Shown here in pieces: positions 9,416-17,600 of a stretch of 64,000 bases of DNA. This DNA is from Vagococcus teuberi (GTDB lineage Bacteria; Bacillota; Bacilli; Lactobacillales; Vagococcaceae), in the NCBI RefSeq assembly GCF_001870205.1, contig NZ_CP017267.1, forward strand, positions 2,034,501 through 2,098,500, in the 5' to 3' direction. Within the stretch, counting starts at the first letter, position 1. Every line of letters starts with the position of its first letter. The position numbers and the translations under genes were made by a program. The notes beneath the pieces were generated by a model. That model was given only the letters and a program-made list of their open reading frames with translations, had not been told where the DNA came from and made no database searches.

Positions 9416-10549
9416 CTATTTTTCTTTCTCTACATCAATCAATGCTTCTTCTAACCATTCATGTTGCTTTATGGTTAGAGCTTCATCGGTCACGTCTTCA
9501 AAGTAGTTTGCGATGACTTCTTTTGGAGAGACTTTTTTTATCTCGATATCGTCATAGCGCTCATCCGTGATATCTTTTTGTTCGCTGATACGTTCTAAAC
9601 TAATCATTCGTGGATAAATTTGTCTAAGTTCTGACAACGCATTTGGCACACTTGTTTTATCAGTTAATTCAACCGCAATATAATTTTCACGATTAACGTC
9701 TTGATAAAACTCATAATCTGTTAATTCTGAAAATTCGCCACGTAAAAGGGCCACATCTCGTAAAGGAGCTATTGGGATAAACTGACTTTCTACGCCGTCA
9801 TCTTTTAGAGTCACCACACGGACACCTTTATCCTGATTTCTCTCAGATAATGAGTATTTCAATAATGACCCACTGTATTTAATCGACGCTTGATTACTTA
9901 ATGCATTTTTATCATGTAAATGCCCTAATGCCACATAATCAAACAACTCAAACATATCAGCTGGCACACTAGAAAGTCCTCCTACTTCAAGTGGTGTTTC
10001 AGATTCACTTTTACACGCGCCAGTCACAAAAAAGTGGCTAATTAACACATGATATTTATCTGGTAAAAAGAATGATTTTGCTTCTGTCATAAGACGCTCC
10101 ATAACAAGTGGAATAGTCACTAGCGTATCGTCATTAAAATACAATCTTGCATGAACCGGCTCAATGTAAGGCATTAAAAAGAACTGTGTATCACCTACCA
10201 CAACAGGAGAAAAAAATTGTTCCAACTGTGTGTATAAATAAAATTGCTCTTTTTCTAGCCAAGGAGATCCTGTTGATAATCTTGTCGCACTGTCATGATT
10301 ACCTGAAATGGCTAAAACAGGAAATTTATGCACCAGATTCATCTCAATCATCATCGTATTTAACAACTCAACTGCCTCAACAGACGGCATCGAGCGATCG
10401 TATAAATCTCCTGCGACAACAATTGCATCGACATCTTGTTCTGTCGCAACCTGTAGCATTTTATCAAATGCATCTCGTTGTTCTTCTAGTAGACTGAATC
10501 CATTTAATTTACGTCCTATATGCCAATCAGCTGTCTGTAAAAATTTCAT
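9416..10549 (-). CDS. sbcD: SbcD nuclease subunit (Mre11-like phosphoesterase)
   Basis: The metallophosphoesterase half of the SbcCD exonuclease/hairpin endonuclease. The Mre11 motifs appear in order: DWHIGR, GDLYDR, GNHDS, a histidine in LISHFF, and GHLHDK, which together supply the two-metal site. I chose the ATG at 10549 (MKFLQTADWH) because TGGAGG lies five bases upstream and the family starts here; a frame upstream adds ten unlikely residues. It is the first gene of the sbcD-sbcC-helicase operon. Length (377 residues) is as expected. Confidence 0.95.
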   Translation of the reverse strand: MKFLQTADWHIGRKLNGFSLLEEQRDAFDKMLQVATEQDVDAIVVAGDLYDRSMPSVEAVELLNTMMIEMNLVHKFPVLAISGNHDSATRLSTGSPWLEKEQFYLYTQLEQFFSPVVVGDTQFFLMPYIEPVHARLYFNDDTLVTIPLVMERLMTEAKSFFLPDKYHVLISHFFVTGACKSESETPLEVGGLSSVPADMFELFDYVALGHLHDKNALSNQASIKYSGSLLKYSLSERNQDKGVRVVTLKDDGVESQFIPIAPLRDVALLRGEFSELTDYEFYQDVNRENYIAVELTDKTSVPNALSELRQIYPRMISLERISEQKDITDERYDDIEIKKVSPKEVIANYFEDVTDEALTIKQHEWLEEALIDVEKEK

Positions 10550-10707
10550 CGTATTCCTCCAAAAAGGTCTTCTCTCCATTATAACAAACTTTAATCAGAT
10601 TGTTTAATGGATTCCTTATCTTGACCTACTTACTTTTTTAACGAAAAATTTTTCTCACATTTCATAAATTCTACAGACTTTTTTAAGCTAAATTTAAGAG
10701 GATCACG

Positions 10708-10735
10708 TTAAACTATGTTTATAGTTAATTAATAC
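10708..10735 (+). promoter_or_regulatory. Possible sigma-70 promoter for the tRNA-like RNA
   Basis: TTAAAC (10708-10713) and TAATAC (10730-10735) are separated by 16 bases. They would start transcription about 5-10 bases before the tRNA-like fold. The match is only fair in such AT-rich DNA. Confidence 0.35.
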
Positions 10736-10749
10736 AACTTAATTATGTT

Positions 10750-10840
10750 GTGGGTGAACGAGGTGTTTTGACTCATTGAGATTTAACAGACAGTTCATTC
10801 TCTATCCTTTGAGGTGTAGGTTCGAATCCTACCATCCACG
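10750..10840 (+). ncRNA. tRNA-like RNA with perfect acceptor and T arms but no normal anticodon arm
   Basis: A 91-base stretch. The ends pair as a seven-base acceptor stem, GTGGGTG (10750-10756) with CATCCAC (10833-10839), with one G-T pair. The T arm is perfect: stem GTAGG/CCTAC and loop TTCGAAT (10816-10832), directly adjoining the acceptor strand. The middle is not tRNA-like. A three-pair GAG/CTC helix stands in the D-arm place, with no GG in its loop. Then comes a long hairpin, GAGATTTAAC/GTTCATTCTC with a five-base loop AGACA (10778-10802), where a five-pair, seven-loop anticodon arm should be. No CCA is encoded. It could be a type II tRNA relic, or a regulatory RNA that borrows the tRNA top half. 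A C5-loop hairpin and a terminator follow. Confidence 0.6.
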
Positions 10841-10868
10841 TTATTTCTTTTCCCCCAAAAAGAAATAA
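10841..10868 (+). ncRNA. AT-rich hairpin with a C5 loop
   Basis: TTATTTCTTTT (10841-10851) pairs over 11 bases with AAAAGAAATAA (10858-10868) around a loop of CCCCCA. It lies immediately after the tRNA-like fold and about 35 bases before a terminator, so it may be part of one transcript. C-rich unpaired loops are used by many Gram-positive small RNAs to bind Shine-Dalgarno sequences; that role here is inference. Confidence 0.45.
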
Positions 10869-10902
10869 ATAGCTAAATAACTTTTTTATTTTTTCCTTCC
10901 TT

Positions 10903-10932
10903 CTCTCATCATTTTATGGTGAGAGTTTTTTA
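10903..10932 (+). terminator. Terminator after the tRNA-like RNA
   Basis: CTCTCATC (10903-10910) pairs with GGTGAGAG (10918-10925) around ATTTTAT, followed by TTTTTTATTTTTT on the plus strand. No plus-strand protein gene precedes it, which supports a non-coding transcript from about 10740. Confidence 0.75.
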
Positions 10933-11120
10933 TTTTTTACGATCATATTAGTCTTATTTTAGTATTTCTGTTAACTTCTTTGTATACAGATTTTTGAACA
11001 AAACTACTATGACCTTACAAATAATAACCTATTAGTTAAGAACACGACCTCTAATTTTTATTCATTTAATATTTAAATATGCCCATCAAACGTGATGTTG
11101 CATTAACTACATGTCAACAA

Positions 11121-11153
11121 TAAAAAATAAAAACCCTTAGAATAATTTCTAAG
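11121..11153 (-). terminator. Terminator of the acyltransferase gene
   Basis: Minus-strand stem CTTAGAA/TTCTAAG followed by GGGTTTTTATTTTTTATTG. It overlaps the end of the coding region. Confidence 0.7.
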
Positions 11154-11796
11154 AGTCTATTTTTTCTTTTTTAACTGGTGGCACATAAACGAAATCTGGA
11201 TTGACTTGATAATCTAATTGATTAAATGCTTCTTGCATACGTCTTTCCACTTCTGCAATGCCATCTTTGTCCATTTTTTTAATATCTGAGATATCAATTG
11301 GCGTTCCATACGCAACTGTCACACGACGTTTTGTAAACAATCCACCGAATGTCAATGGTCCTTGGTACACAGCTGGAATAATATCAACTTTCCCCATTTT
11401 TGCGATAAGTGCCGCACCACCTTTTAGTTCTTCAGAGTAACGACTGCCACTAGGAAAGACCATGACGCTTAAATCAGTGTTTTTCAACGTTTTAACTGGT
11501 GTTTTAATCACACTAGGGCCAGGATTATCACGATCCACAGGAAAAGCATGACATTTTTTCAAAATATAAGATAAGATCGGATTTTTAAATAATTCTTTTT
11601 TTGCCATAAAAGCAAATTTTTTCGGCCAAGCTCCCATAGCAAAGTACAATGGTTCAAACCATGTTCTATGTGGGCTGACTAGGACATAATTTCTATCTTT
11701 TGGTAGATTGTCTTTACCAACAAATCTTGAGTTGGTATTGATGACAAACGTTAAAAATCGAACAACCGCTAAAAGTACTCGATACATTTTTTTCAT
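11149..11796 (-). CDS. PlsC-like 1-acyl-glycerol-3-phosphate acyltransferase
   Basis: A 215-residue membrane-associated acyltransferase that probably transfers an acyl chain to lysophosphatidic acid in phospholipid synthesis. The catalytic HX4D block appears as HRTWFE, with Glu in place of Asp. The substrate block is FPSGSRY, later followed by VDIIPAVYQG, in the usual order for PlsC. A hydrophobic N-terminal stretch (YRVLLAVVRFLTFVI) could anchor it. The start lies after AAAGGATG and the gene stands alone with its own terminator. The H-x4-E variant is seen in some PlsC paralogues, so a related lysophospholipid substrate is possible. Confidence 0.85.
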   Translation of the reverse strand: MKKMYRVLLAVVRFLTFVINTNSRFVGKDNLPKDRNYVLVSPHRTWFEPLYFAMGAWPKKFAFMAKKELFKNPILSYILKKCHAFPVDRDNPGPSVIKTPVKTLKNTDLSVMVFPSGSRYSEELKGGAALIAKMGKVDIIPAVYQGPLTFGGLFTKRRVTVAYGTPIDISDIKKMDKDGIAEVERRMQEAFNQLDYQVNPDFVYVPPVKKEKIDS

Positions 11797-11915
11797 CCTT
11801 TACATTAAATTCCCTATCAGTATGCCGAATTAAATCAAAACTTGCAAGTTTTTCTTATTCTATTTTTATGTAACTTTGATATAATGTACAAATGATATCA
11901 AAGGATGTGACTTAA

Positions 11916-12662
11916 TTGATGACAAAACTCAATCCAGGTGAACGCATTGACCAACTGCTATCACAAGACATACAAATCATTCAAAGCTCTGATGTGTTTT
12001 CATTCTCGCTAGATGCTGTATTATTAGCTCATTTTGCCTCGATTCCTAAAAGAGGGGCTATCGTCGACTTTTGCGCTGGAAATGGTGCTATCGGCTTATT
12101 TATGCACCCTAGAACACACGCAACAATTACTGGCGTTGAACTACAAGAAAAGCTCTATGATATGGCGAAACGCAGTATCGAATTAAACCAGTTTAACGAC
12201 TCAATGACCATGATTCATGCTGATGTTAAAAACATCACGCAATTTATAAAACCCGATTCAGTGGATTTTATCACATGCAATCCACCTTACTTTAAAGAAG
12301 CGCCAAATAGTAAAAAAAACCCTAATCCTTATTTAGCGATTGCTCGTCATGAAATTCATTTAGGAATTGATGATGTGTTTCAACAAGCCTCTAAGCTATT
12401 AAAAATGAATGGAAAAATTGCGATGGTACACAGACCTGATCGTTTGATTGATATTTTACATAGTATGGAAAAAAATCGTATTGCGCCAAAACGAATCCAA
12501 TTTGTCTATCCCAAAACGAATAAAGAAGCCAATACATTACTCATTGAAGGAATTAAAGATGGGAAAACAGATGGATTAAGAATTCTTCCTCCTCTTTATG
12601 TTTATGGTGAGGATAATGAGTATTTACCAGAGATTAAGGAGATGCTTCATGGCACAAGTTAA
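11916..12662 (+). CDS. tRNA1(Val) (adenine37-N6)-methyltransferase family protein, TrmN6-like
   Basis: A class I SAM-dependent methyltransferase of about 248 residues. It has the SAM-binding motif [13 protein letters not shown] and the N6-adenine catalytic motif NPPYF, the combination found in the TrmN6/YabB family that modifies A37 of tRNA-Val. It starts at TTG 11916 or the adjoining ATG 11919, with AAAGGA about 10-13 bases upstream. Its 3' end overlaps the next gene by 14 bases. This pairing with a GIY-YIG protein is a common Firmicutes arrangement, so the two are probably translated from one message. Confidence 0.88.
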   Translation: MMTKLNPGERIDQLLSQDIQIIQSSDVFSFSLDAVLLAHFASIPKRGAIVDFCAGNGAIGLFMHPRTHATITGVELQEKLYDMAKRSIELNQFNDSMTMIHADVKNITQFIKPDSVDFITCNPPYFKEAPNSKKNPNPYLAIARHEIHLGIDDVFQQASKLLKMNGKIAMVHRPDRLIDILHSMEKNRIAPKRIQFVYPKTNKEANTLLIEGIKDGKTDGLRILPPLYVYGEDNEYLPEIKEMLHGTS

Positions 12663-12912
12663 ACATCACTATTTTTACGTATTATTATGTGCTGACAATA
12701 CTTTTTATGCTGGTTATACCACAAACTTAGAAAGACGACTAGCTGAGCATAACTCTGGTAAAGGCGCAAAATATACTAGACTAAAAAAAAGACGACCAGC
12801 AAAAATGATTCATCATGAAGTATTTGAAACAAAAAGTGAAGCCATGCAAAAAGAATATGCCTTTAAACAATTAACACGTCTTAAAAAAGAAACCTATTTA
12901 GCCGATAATTAA
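12649..12912 (+). CDS. GIY-YIG domain protein (YhbQ/YazA-like)
   Basis: An 87-residue single-domain protein. The GIY-YIG core reads [16 protein letters not shown], so the first motif is degenerate (YVLL) and the second is YAG rather than YIG; the R of ERRLAEH and the downstream E fit the fold. The family is widespread, small and of uncertain function, possibly a structure-specific nuclease. I chose ATG 12649 because AAGGAG (12636-12641) is correctly spaced and translation begins [13 protein letters not shown]. It overlaps the methyltransferase by 14 bases and is probably translationally coupled to it. Confidence 0.88.
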   Translation: MAQVKHHYFYVLLCADNTFYAGYTTNLERRLAEHNSGKGAKYTRLKKRRPAKMIHHEVFETKSEAMQKEYAFKQLTRLKKETYLADN

Positions 12913-12980
12913 TCGAATTTTATTCAAACAATTGCACACATGTCTTCATATTTATTTCATAGATAAGAGTTATTATTCTT

Positions 12981-13084
12981 TGTGTAGTAACAAACAACCC
13001 TACAATTTTTTTACTTTATTTACTCCCCCAAAGTAAATAAAACAACTCCTTTTTTCTACCAGTCATGTGGCTGGTAGTTTTTTT
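12981..13084 (+). ncRNA. Candidate small RNA with C5-loop hairpin and terminator
   Basis: This gene-free stretch holds three ordered hairpins. The first is a weak TGTAG/CTACA stem (about 12981-13004). The second is TTTATTTACT/AGTAAATAAA (13015-13041) with loop CCCCCAA. The third is a strong terminator. The second hairpin copies the design of the one at 10841-10868 although the stem sequences differ. I could not find a convincing promoter, so it may instead be the 3' leader of the methyltransferase operon. Confidence 0.4.
13056..13084 (+). terminator. Strong plus-strand terminator
   Basis: CTACCAG (13056-13062) pairs with CTGGTAG (13071-13077), followed by seven T. It ends either the methyltransferase operon or a small RNA, and abuts the left end of the insertion sequence. 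Confidence 0.85.
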
Positions 13085-13085
13085 G

Positions 13086-13206
13086 GGCTCTATAATTTCT
13101 ACTGTTGGTAACAAAAGTTACCGGCAGTTTTTTTGTACACAAAAACGGCTCTATAATTTTTACTGTTGGTAACGAAAGTTACCAGCAGTTTTTAGTACAC
13201 AAAAAC
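13086..13206 (+). repeat. Tandem duplication of the IS-A left end, each copy with a terminator hairpin
   Basis: Two copies of 61 and 60 bases differ at only a few positions. Each contains CTGTTGGTAAC paired with GTTACCGGCAG or GTTACCAGCAG around a four-base loop, followed by a T-run pointing toward the transposase. Confidence 0.85.
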
Positions 13207-13223
13207 ATGTGTTATCCGTTAGA

Positions 13224-14548
13224 ATGAAATTGCGAAAAACAAACCAAGGAGGATACCACATATCATATTCACAGACTATCAAAGATATCTTAAATATACT
13301 AGACTTAAATATTATTTTTAATGAAAACTGTTTATCTACTGAAAAAATAAAAGGCGTGTTCTCTCGGATATTCCATGGCTTTTTAGAAGAATCTCCTCAA
13401 TGCTGTCAGCATTGTCAAAGTAACCACTCTAATATTATTAAATGGGGATATACAACTAGTCTAATTAAATGCCTAGTGTTTCGGAATATGTCACTTATAT
13501 TAGATTAAAGAAACGTCGTTTCTTTTGTAAAAAATGTAATACGACCTTTGTTTTAGATACTCCTTTCGTTTCTAGAAACAACTGTATTTCTAATAATTTG
13601 AAACGGCTTGTCGCAAAACAATTAACCTCTAAATACGCCATGAGTGGTATTGCAAAACAAACGAATATCTCAACTTCAACTGTCTATCAAGTATTAAAAG
13701 AACGGTATCAACCAATCAAGAAATATAGTTATGAGCTGCCATCTGTCCTTTGTTTTGATGAATTTAAATCCGTTAAAAAAGTAGCTGGTTCAATGAGCTT
13801 TATTATGATGGACGGCGAAACAAATGAATTAATTGATATTTTACCTGATCGAAGATTACCAAAAATTGAGAATTATTTTAACGGCTTCTCTTTAGCTAAT
13901 AGGAAACACGTAAAATATGTTGTTTCAGATATCTATCAACCTTATATCACTTTGACTAAACGGGTTTTCCCTAATGCTAAAGTAGTTTTAGATAAATTCC
14001 ATCTCGTTCAACATATCGGCAGAGCATTTCAAAAGATACGGATTAAAATAACGACTCAATTAAAATATAAAGATAATGGCATTATCTATAGGAGAATTAA
14101 AAAATATTGGAAGATACTTCAAAAAAGTTATGACAAATTAGAGTATATCGAGCAACATTGGAGTCCTTTATTTAAAGCGTATCTTTCTGAAAAAGAATTA
14201 CTTAAACGCTTGCTAGCCTATGATTCTAAATTGACAGAAACTTACAACACCTATCAACAAATTTTAAGAGCGATTCAAACAAAAGATTATTCTTTATTTA
14301 TAGAATTAAATGATCAACCGACACAATTTAAAGAGTTTGTTACTGTTTTTAAAACATTTAAAAAGTATCGAGAAGAAATAAAAAACACCTTTGAAACATC
14401 TTATTCAAATGGTCCCTTAGAATGTATGAATAACCATATTAAAGTCATAAAGAGGAATGCCTATGGCATGAGAAGTTTTTATAATTTTAAGCTACGACTA
14501 TCAATTTGTTTAAAGAAGTCTGCTTTCAAATCACCAAAAAAGATCTAG
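13224..14548 (+). pseudogene. ISL3-family transposase, start codon lost and frameshifted
   Basis: The DDE-type transposase of IS-A. The N-terminal zinc-binding region (CCQHCQSNH, then CKKC) lies in one frame up to about 13470. The rest, with the catalytic-region sequences LCFDEFKSV, VVLDKFHLVQHI and SNGPLECMNNHIK, continues in the next frame from about 13469. A one-base shift is needed to join them. A strong AAGGAGG at 13246-13253 would serve a start at 13260-13262, where the codon is ATA followed by SYSQTIKDIL. Family members start MSY, so ATG has probably mutated to ATA. The upstream ATG at 13224 gives extra residues and has no good ribosome site. The copy is probably inactive. Confidence 0.82.
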
Positions 14549-14573
14549 AAAACTAAAAAGCTTTCTAGATCTT
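14540..14573 (+). terminator. Hairpin at the end of the IS-A transposase
   Basis: AAGATCTAGAAA pairs with TTTCTAGATCTT over 12 bases around a ten-base loop. It overlaps the stop codon; only a weak T-run follows. Confidence 0.6.
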
Positions 14574-14619
14574 AAATTCTAACGTTTGATCTTTTACCCA
14601 CACTAGTTGACCAAGAGCC

Positions 14620-14655
14620 CCAATTTAACTCATCAGTCCTATTTGACAAAGAGCC
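14620..14655 (-). mobile_element. Solo right end of a second ISL3 element (IS-B)
   Basis: Read on the minus strand, these 36 bases are identical to the right end of the element at 48123-48158 (start GGCTCTTTGTCAAATAGGAC). They are cut at the edge of IS-A, which suggests IS-A and IS-B once met here. Confidence 0.8.
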
Positions 14656-14684
14656 CATAAAATTGATGTTTATAAACATGGATT

Positions 14685-17600
14685 TTAGTGTTTTCTTCTA
14701 ATATAAAAAGCACCCATTGACATTAATAATATGCCTGCTCCATAGAAAATAGGACTCATTGAATGACCTTCACCTGTACTGGGTAAATTCGATTTATTAT
14801 TATTTGTTGTACCACTTCCACTAGTTCCGGGTACTTTTGATACATTGTGAGAGTTTGTCAAAGTGAGGTGTCCTTTACCATCATCTGTGACAGTAGCAGT
14901 ATAGCCTTTTGGTACATTTATTTCTTTCACTGTATACTCAATGGTTTTACCATTTTTCTTTTCATCTAATTCTTTCCAAGTATATTGCCACTTGTTACCT
15001 TCGTTTAGTGTCACAGGTTTACCTGATTCTTTGCCATCGGCATAAAGTTGAACACTAATATCTTGTGGACGAATACCATCTTGGTTGTTTGCGTCATTCC
15101 AATGTTTTGATACAGTGACACTGGTTTTTCCTGGTGTGTAACTATTTGTAATATTGTTGTCTTTCATTGAGACGGTGTAGTCAGACACTCTGTCTTCACT
15201 AACCGTATAAACAATTGGTTCGCCATTTTCATATTTATCTAAATGACTAAACGTATACGCCCAATTATCTTTTTCAGTCACTGTTTTCGAATCAACTTTG
15301 ACACCATTTGCTAATAAGTTGACTTTGATTGATTCTGGGCGTTTACCATCTTGATTGTTGGCATCATCCCAGGTTTTCTTGCCAGAAACTTCTGTTTTTT
15401 CTGGTTCATGAGAGTTTGTGATTATAATATTGCCATTGTCATTATTTGTAATGGTTGAGTTATAGCCTTTTGGTACATTTGTTTCTTTCACTGTATACTC
15501 AATGGTTTTACCATTTTTCTTTTCATCTAATTCTTTCCAAGTATATTGCCACTTGTTACCTTTGTTTAGTGTCACAGGTTTACCTGATTCTTTGCCATCG
15601 GCATAAAGTTGAACACTAATATCTTGTGGACGAATACCATCTTGGTTGTTTGCGTCATTCCAATGTTTTGATACAGTGACACTGGTTTTTCCTGGTGTGT
15701 AACTATTTGTAATATTGTTGTCTTTCATTGAGACGGTGTAGTCAGGCACACTGTCTTCACTAACCGTATAAACAATTGGTTCGCCATTTTTATATTTATC
15801 TAAATGACTAAACGTATACGCCCAATTATCTTTTTCAGTCACTGTTTTCGAATCAACTTGGGAACCATTTGCTAATAAGTTTACTTTGATTGATTCTGGG
15901 CGTTTACCATCTTGATTGTTGGCATCGTCCCAGGTTTTCTTGCCAGAAACTTCTGTTTTTTCTGGTTCATGAGAGTTTGTGATTATAATATTGCCATTGT
16001 CATTATTTGCAATGGTTGAGTTATAGCCTTTTGGTACATTTGTTTCTTTCACTGTATATTCAATGGTTTTACCATTTTTCTTTTTATTTAATTCTTTCCA
16101 AGTATATTGCCACTTGTTACCTTCGTTTAGTGTCACAGGTTTACCTGATTCTTCGCCATCGGCATAAAGTTGAACACTAATATCTTGTGGACGAATACCA
16201 TCTTGGTTGTTTGAGTCATTCCAATGTTTTGATACAGTGACACTGGTTTTTTCAAGTAAATAAGTATTAGTTATATTATAGCCATCAATAGATGTTTCAT
16301 ATCCATGAACGGGTTCTTCAATAACTGTATAAGTAATCTTCTTTCCATCTTTATATACAGGTAATCCGGTAAAACTATACTCCCAGTTGGTCGTTTCATC
16401 GACTATTTTTTCAGCTTCAGGTTTTCCATTAGCAATTAAATAAACAGTAATAGATTTAGGTCGCTTTCCATCATTATCGTTCGCATCATTCCATGTTTTG
16501 ATACCTTTAATATCAGTCACTTCTGAAGTATAATGGTTAACTAAATTTGTTCCGTTAATAGTGGTTTCATAATGAGGGATTGGTTCTTCTTGAATAGTAT
16601 ATTTTATTTCTTGTCCGTTTTTATATTTATCTAAATTATCAAATTCGTATGACCAAACACCAGACTTATCAGGTGTTACCTCTTGTTGCTTTATACGCTC
16701 ACCATCTGCATAAAGATACACAATAATTGATTTAGGACGTTTCCCATCGTTATTGTTATCATCATCCCACGTTTTAGTTCCTGAGATTTTTGTTTTATCT
16801 ACAGCATGAGTATTTAATAAATTTATGTCATTTACTGTTAGATCGTATCCAGGTACAGGAATTTCCTTAATAGTATACTCTATTTCTTTCCCATTACTAT
16901 TTTTAGGTAGATCTGTAAATGTGTATACCCAATTGGTTTCTTCCGTAACTATTTGACGATCAACTTCCTCTCCATTTGCATATAAAATAGCTGTAATTTT
17001 ATTTGGCCGAATGCCGTCTTGATTATCTTGGTCATGCCATGATTTTGATCCAGTAACTGTTGTTGTTTCTGGAGTATGTGTGTTTGTTATATTCACTCCA
17101 TCACTCTTTGTTTCATATCCCTCTACTGGTGTTTCCTGTACAGTATAGTTAATTTTTTCCCCTTGTGAATAGACAGGCAAATCATTAAATTCATATAACC
17201 AATTATCTGATGCCGTCACAATTTTTTGAGCTGTTTTAACACCATTTGCGTATAAACTGATTGTAATTTTATCCGGTCGAATACCATCTTGATTATTGCC
17301 ATCATTCCAAGTCTTTTCACCTTGAATCTTTGTTAACTCAACATCATGCTTATTTGTAATAATAATATTTCCATGATCATCATCATCAATAGTTGTTGTA
17401 TAACCCGGTATATTTTTAGAACCATTCACTTCTTCAACTGTATATTTAATTTTTTCTCCACTATCCATTAAAGGTAAATCTGACCATGTTGTTGACCAGT
17501 TATTCTTTTCATCTAACAATACAACAGAACCTATCGCTACCTTACCTTTTTCAGTTTGTTTATAAAGTTGAACTTCAATACTGCTTGGTCGTATGTTATC

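Larger units (their letters stand above)
13086..14619 (+). mobile_element. ISL3-family insertion sequence (here IS-A), damaged
   Basis: The left end GGCTCTATAATTTCTACTG and the right end (read inward) GGCTCTTGGTCAACTAGTG are imperfect inverted repeats; both continue to a TGKGGTAA block. The left end is present twice in tandem (13086-13146 and 13147-13206). The single transposase is of the ISL3 type. I see no 8-bp target duplication: the flanks of either left end do not match the right flank, so the locus has rearranged. The right end abuts a solo end of a second ISL3 element. Confidence 0.8.

Noticed and set aside
10750-10840. A selenocysteine or normal serine/leucine tRNA
   Set aside because: The length fits a type II tRNA, but there is no seven-base anticodon loop on a five-pair stem and no GG in the D-loop. 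No selenocysteine genes are in the window.
13209-13508. A separate 99-residue protein before the transposase
   Set aside because: Its residues are the N-terminal zinc-binding region of the ISL3 transposase; only a frameshift separates the two.
13078-14663. Target-site duplication around IS-A
   Set aside because: Neither left end has flanking bases that match the right flank, so none can be claimed.
14840-16250. CRISPR-like array
   Set aside because: The repeats are 561 bp, coding, and in frame; they encode Cna-B domains.
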